Positions 63,310-64,000 of a stretch of DNA of 64,000 bases are shown here, piece by piece. The notes under the pieces were generated by a model. It was not told the DNA's origin and ran no database searches. It worked only from the letters and a program-made list of their open reading frames with translations. This DNA is from Pempheris klunzingeri. Taxonomy: Eukaryota > Chordata > Actinopteri > Acropomatiformes > Pempheridae. Made by a program: the position numbers and the translations under genes. How positions within the stretch are numbered: the first letter of the stretch is position 1; every line of letters begins with the position of its first letter. The stretch is taken from positions 3,829,501 to 3,893,500 of the forward strand of contig NC_092016.1 in assembly GCF_042242105.1 (NCBI RefSeq), given 5' to 3'.

Positions 63310-64000
63310 ACAAGATAGAAAACAGGCATTCACTCCACATTAGACACAGCCACACCTTACATCCAGTAGAGCACAATTGGTATCATAAGAGGACAAAGAG
63401 TTCCTTAAACGTTCAACTGAAAAGTACAATGTGAACTCTAAAGATTACACCAACTACTGATGTTTTACTGCAACTTTAAACATAAACCCTGAGGTGTGAT
63501 CTCTTCAAAATGAAATCTTTTCTTGAAATAACGATTCTAAAAGTAGAAAAACTGGTCTTTTCATGCACAAAAGAGTATTCACTCTGTGTATTCAGTCCTG
63601 GCACTACGTCTCCTTCACGACAACGTTATGTTAATTCAGCTGAGCTCCAGTCGACAATGTGCAACTTTATCTGACAGTGAAACGGCAAAGAAGTTAATTC
63701 AAGCATCTGAATGAAGGGAGTTTAAAAAAACTACTCAACTCTGACAGAAATAAAAGAGATCACACCACCTCACATTTCAACAGTCAGCTTTGTAGGATCG
63801 GAAGAACAACCGGCTTGACTGATAGAGTGAGATCCAGCAGGGAGGTATGCCAACAGTGAAACAAAGGCCAGACTGTCTGAAAGGCTTATGTCCAATTTTT
63901 CATACTGCAAACACAATGCGGCTCACACTGTTTGAGTACACAGGGCAAGTGAATGCAAACGTTTATTGAATGATGCATAGTTTGTATTATTCTGTTGCTT
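63310..64000. other. hsd17b12 intron, running off the right edge
   Basis: The exon at 63,167-63,103 begins with two bases of a split codon, so an upstream exon must lie to the right. I see no candidate exon up to 64,000, so this is intronic. Confidence 0.6.

Noticed and set aside
1-64000. tRNA, rRNA, CRISPR arrays, and the microRNAs miR-129 and miR-9 known near the human counterparts of these genes
   Set aside because: I looked for characteristic sequences (for example the mature miR-129-5p and miR-9 strings in both orientations) and found none; miR-129-2 would be expected beyond the right edge if linkage is kept.

Overview
The window is vertebrate nuclear DNA, most likely from a ray-finned (probably percomorph) fish. 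The evidence is short GT-AG exons in large introns, teleost-type mobile element debris (L2/Rex-like LINEs, a Tc1/mariner stub, a palindromic MITE), abundant (CA)n and (TA)n microsatellites, and protein-coding genes whose exons read as divergent versions of human genes. I found no bacterial-type operon, CRISPR array, rRNA or tRNA. All four genes I can support lie on the minus strand.

Layout, left to right: (1) 1-2,600 is repeat-rich, with an approximately 0.5 kb segment present twice as direct copies. (2) 2,961-16,552 is the complete coding region of ticrr (treslin), 21 coding exons that I joined by hand. Every splice phase agrees and the total is 1,874 codons plus stop. A promoter with four evenly spaced CCAAT boxes lies at about 17,000-17,120. 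(3) 17,200-25,040 has no gene but contains a broken LINE and other repeats. (4) 25,895-26,272 is a single-exon C11orf96-like gene with a TATA box and a poly(A) signal. (5) 26,700-43,800 has no recognisable gene. It holds repeats, a perfect RFX X-box, a G-quadruplex-prone tract and a LINE tail. (6) 45,552-54,588 is the complete alkbh3 coding region: 9 coding exons, 298 codons plus stop, with catalytic residues intact. A non-coding first exon probably lies near 55,640-55,850. (7) 55,900-58,500 is repeats. (8) 59,664-63,167 holds the last seven exons of hsd17b12; the 5' exons lie beyond the right edge.

How the genes relate: HSD17B12-ALKBH3-C11orf96, in the same order and relative orientation, is the arrangement at human 11p11.2, so this is an old linkage block. 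TICRR in human is on 15q26, so the stretch between ticrr and the C11orf96-like gene is a synteny junction relative to human. The genes do not form a pathway. TICRR acts in replication origin firing, ALKBH3 in repair of alkylated nucleic acid, HSD17B12 in very-long-chain fatty acid elongation, and C11orf96 has no established function.

I did not find a convincing new multi-gene system. The most unusual structure is a perfect 116-bp inverted duplication of an alkbh3 exon that brackets the catalytic HxD exon (49,356-49,471 and 49,926-50,041). Other points worth attention are two overlapping start-stop codon pairs abutting the alkbh3 start codon, a foldback MITE just after the alkbh3 stop, the CCAAT array of ticrr, and divergently oriented CTCF-like motifs around alkbh3/hsd17b12.
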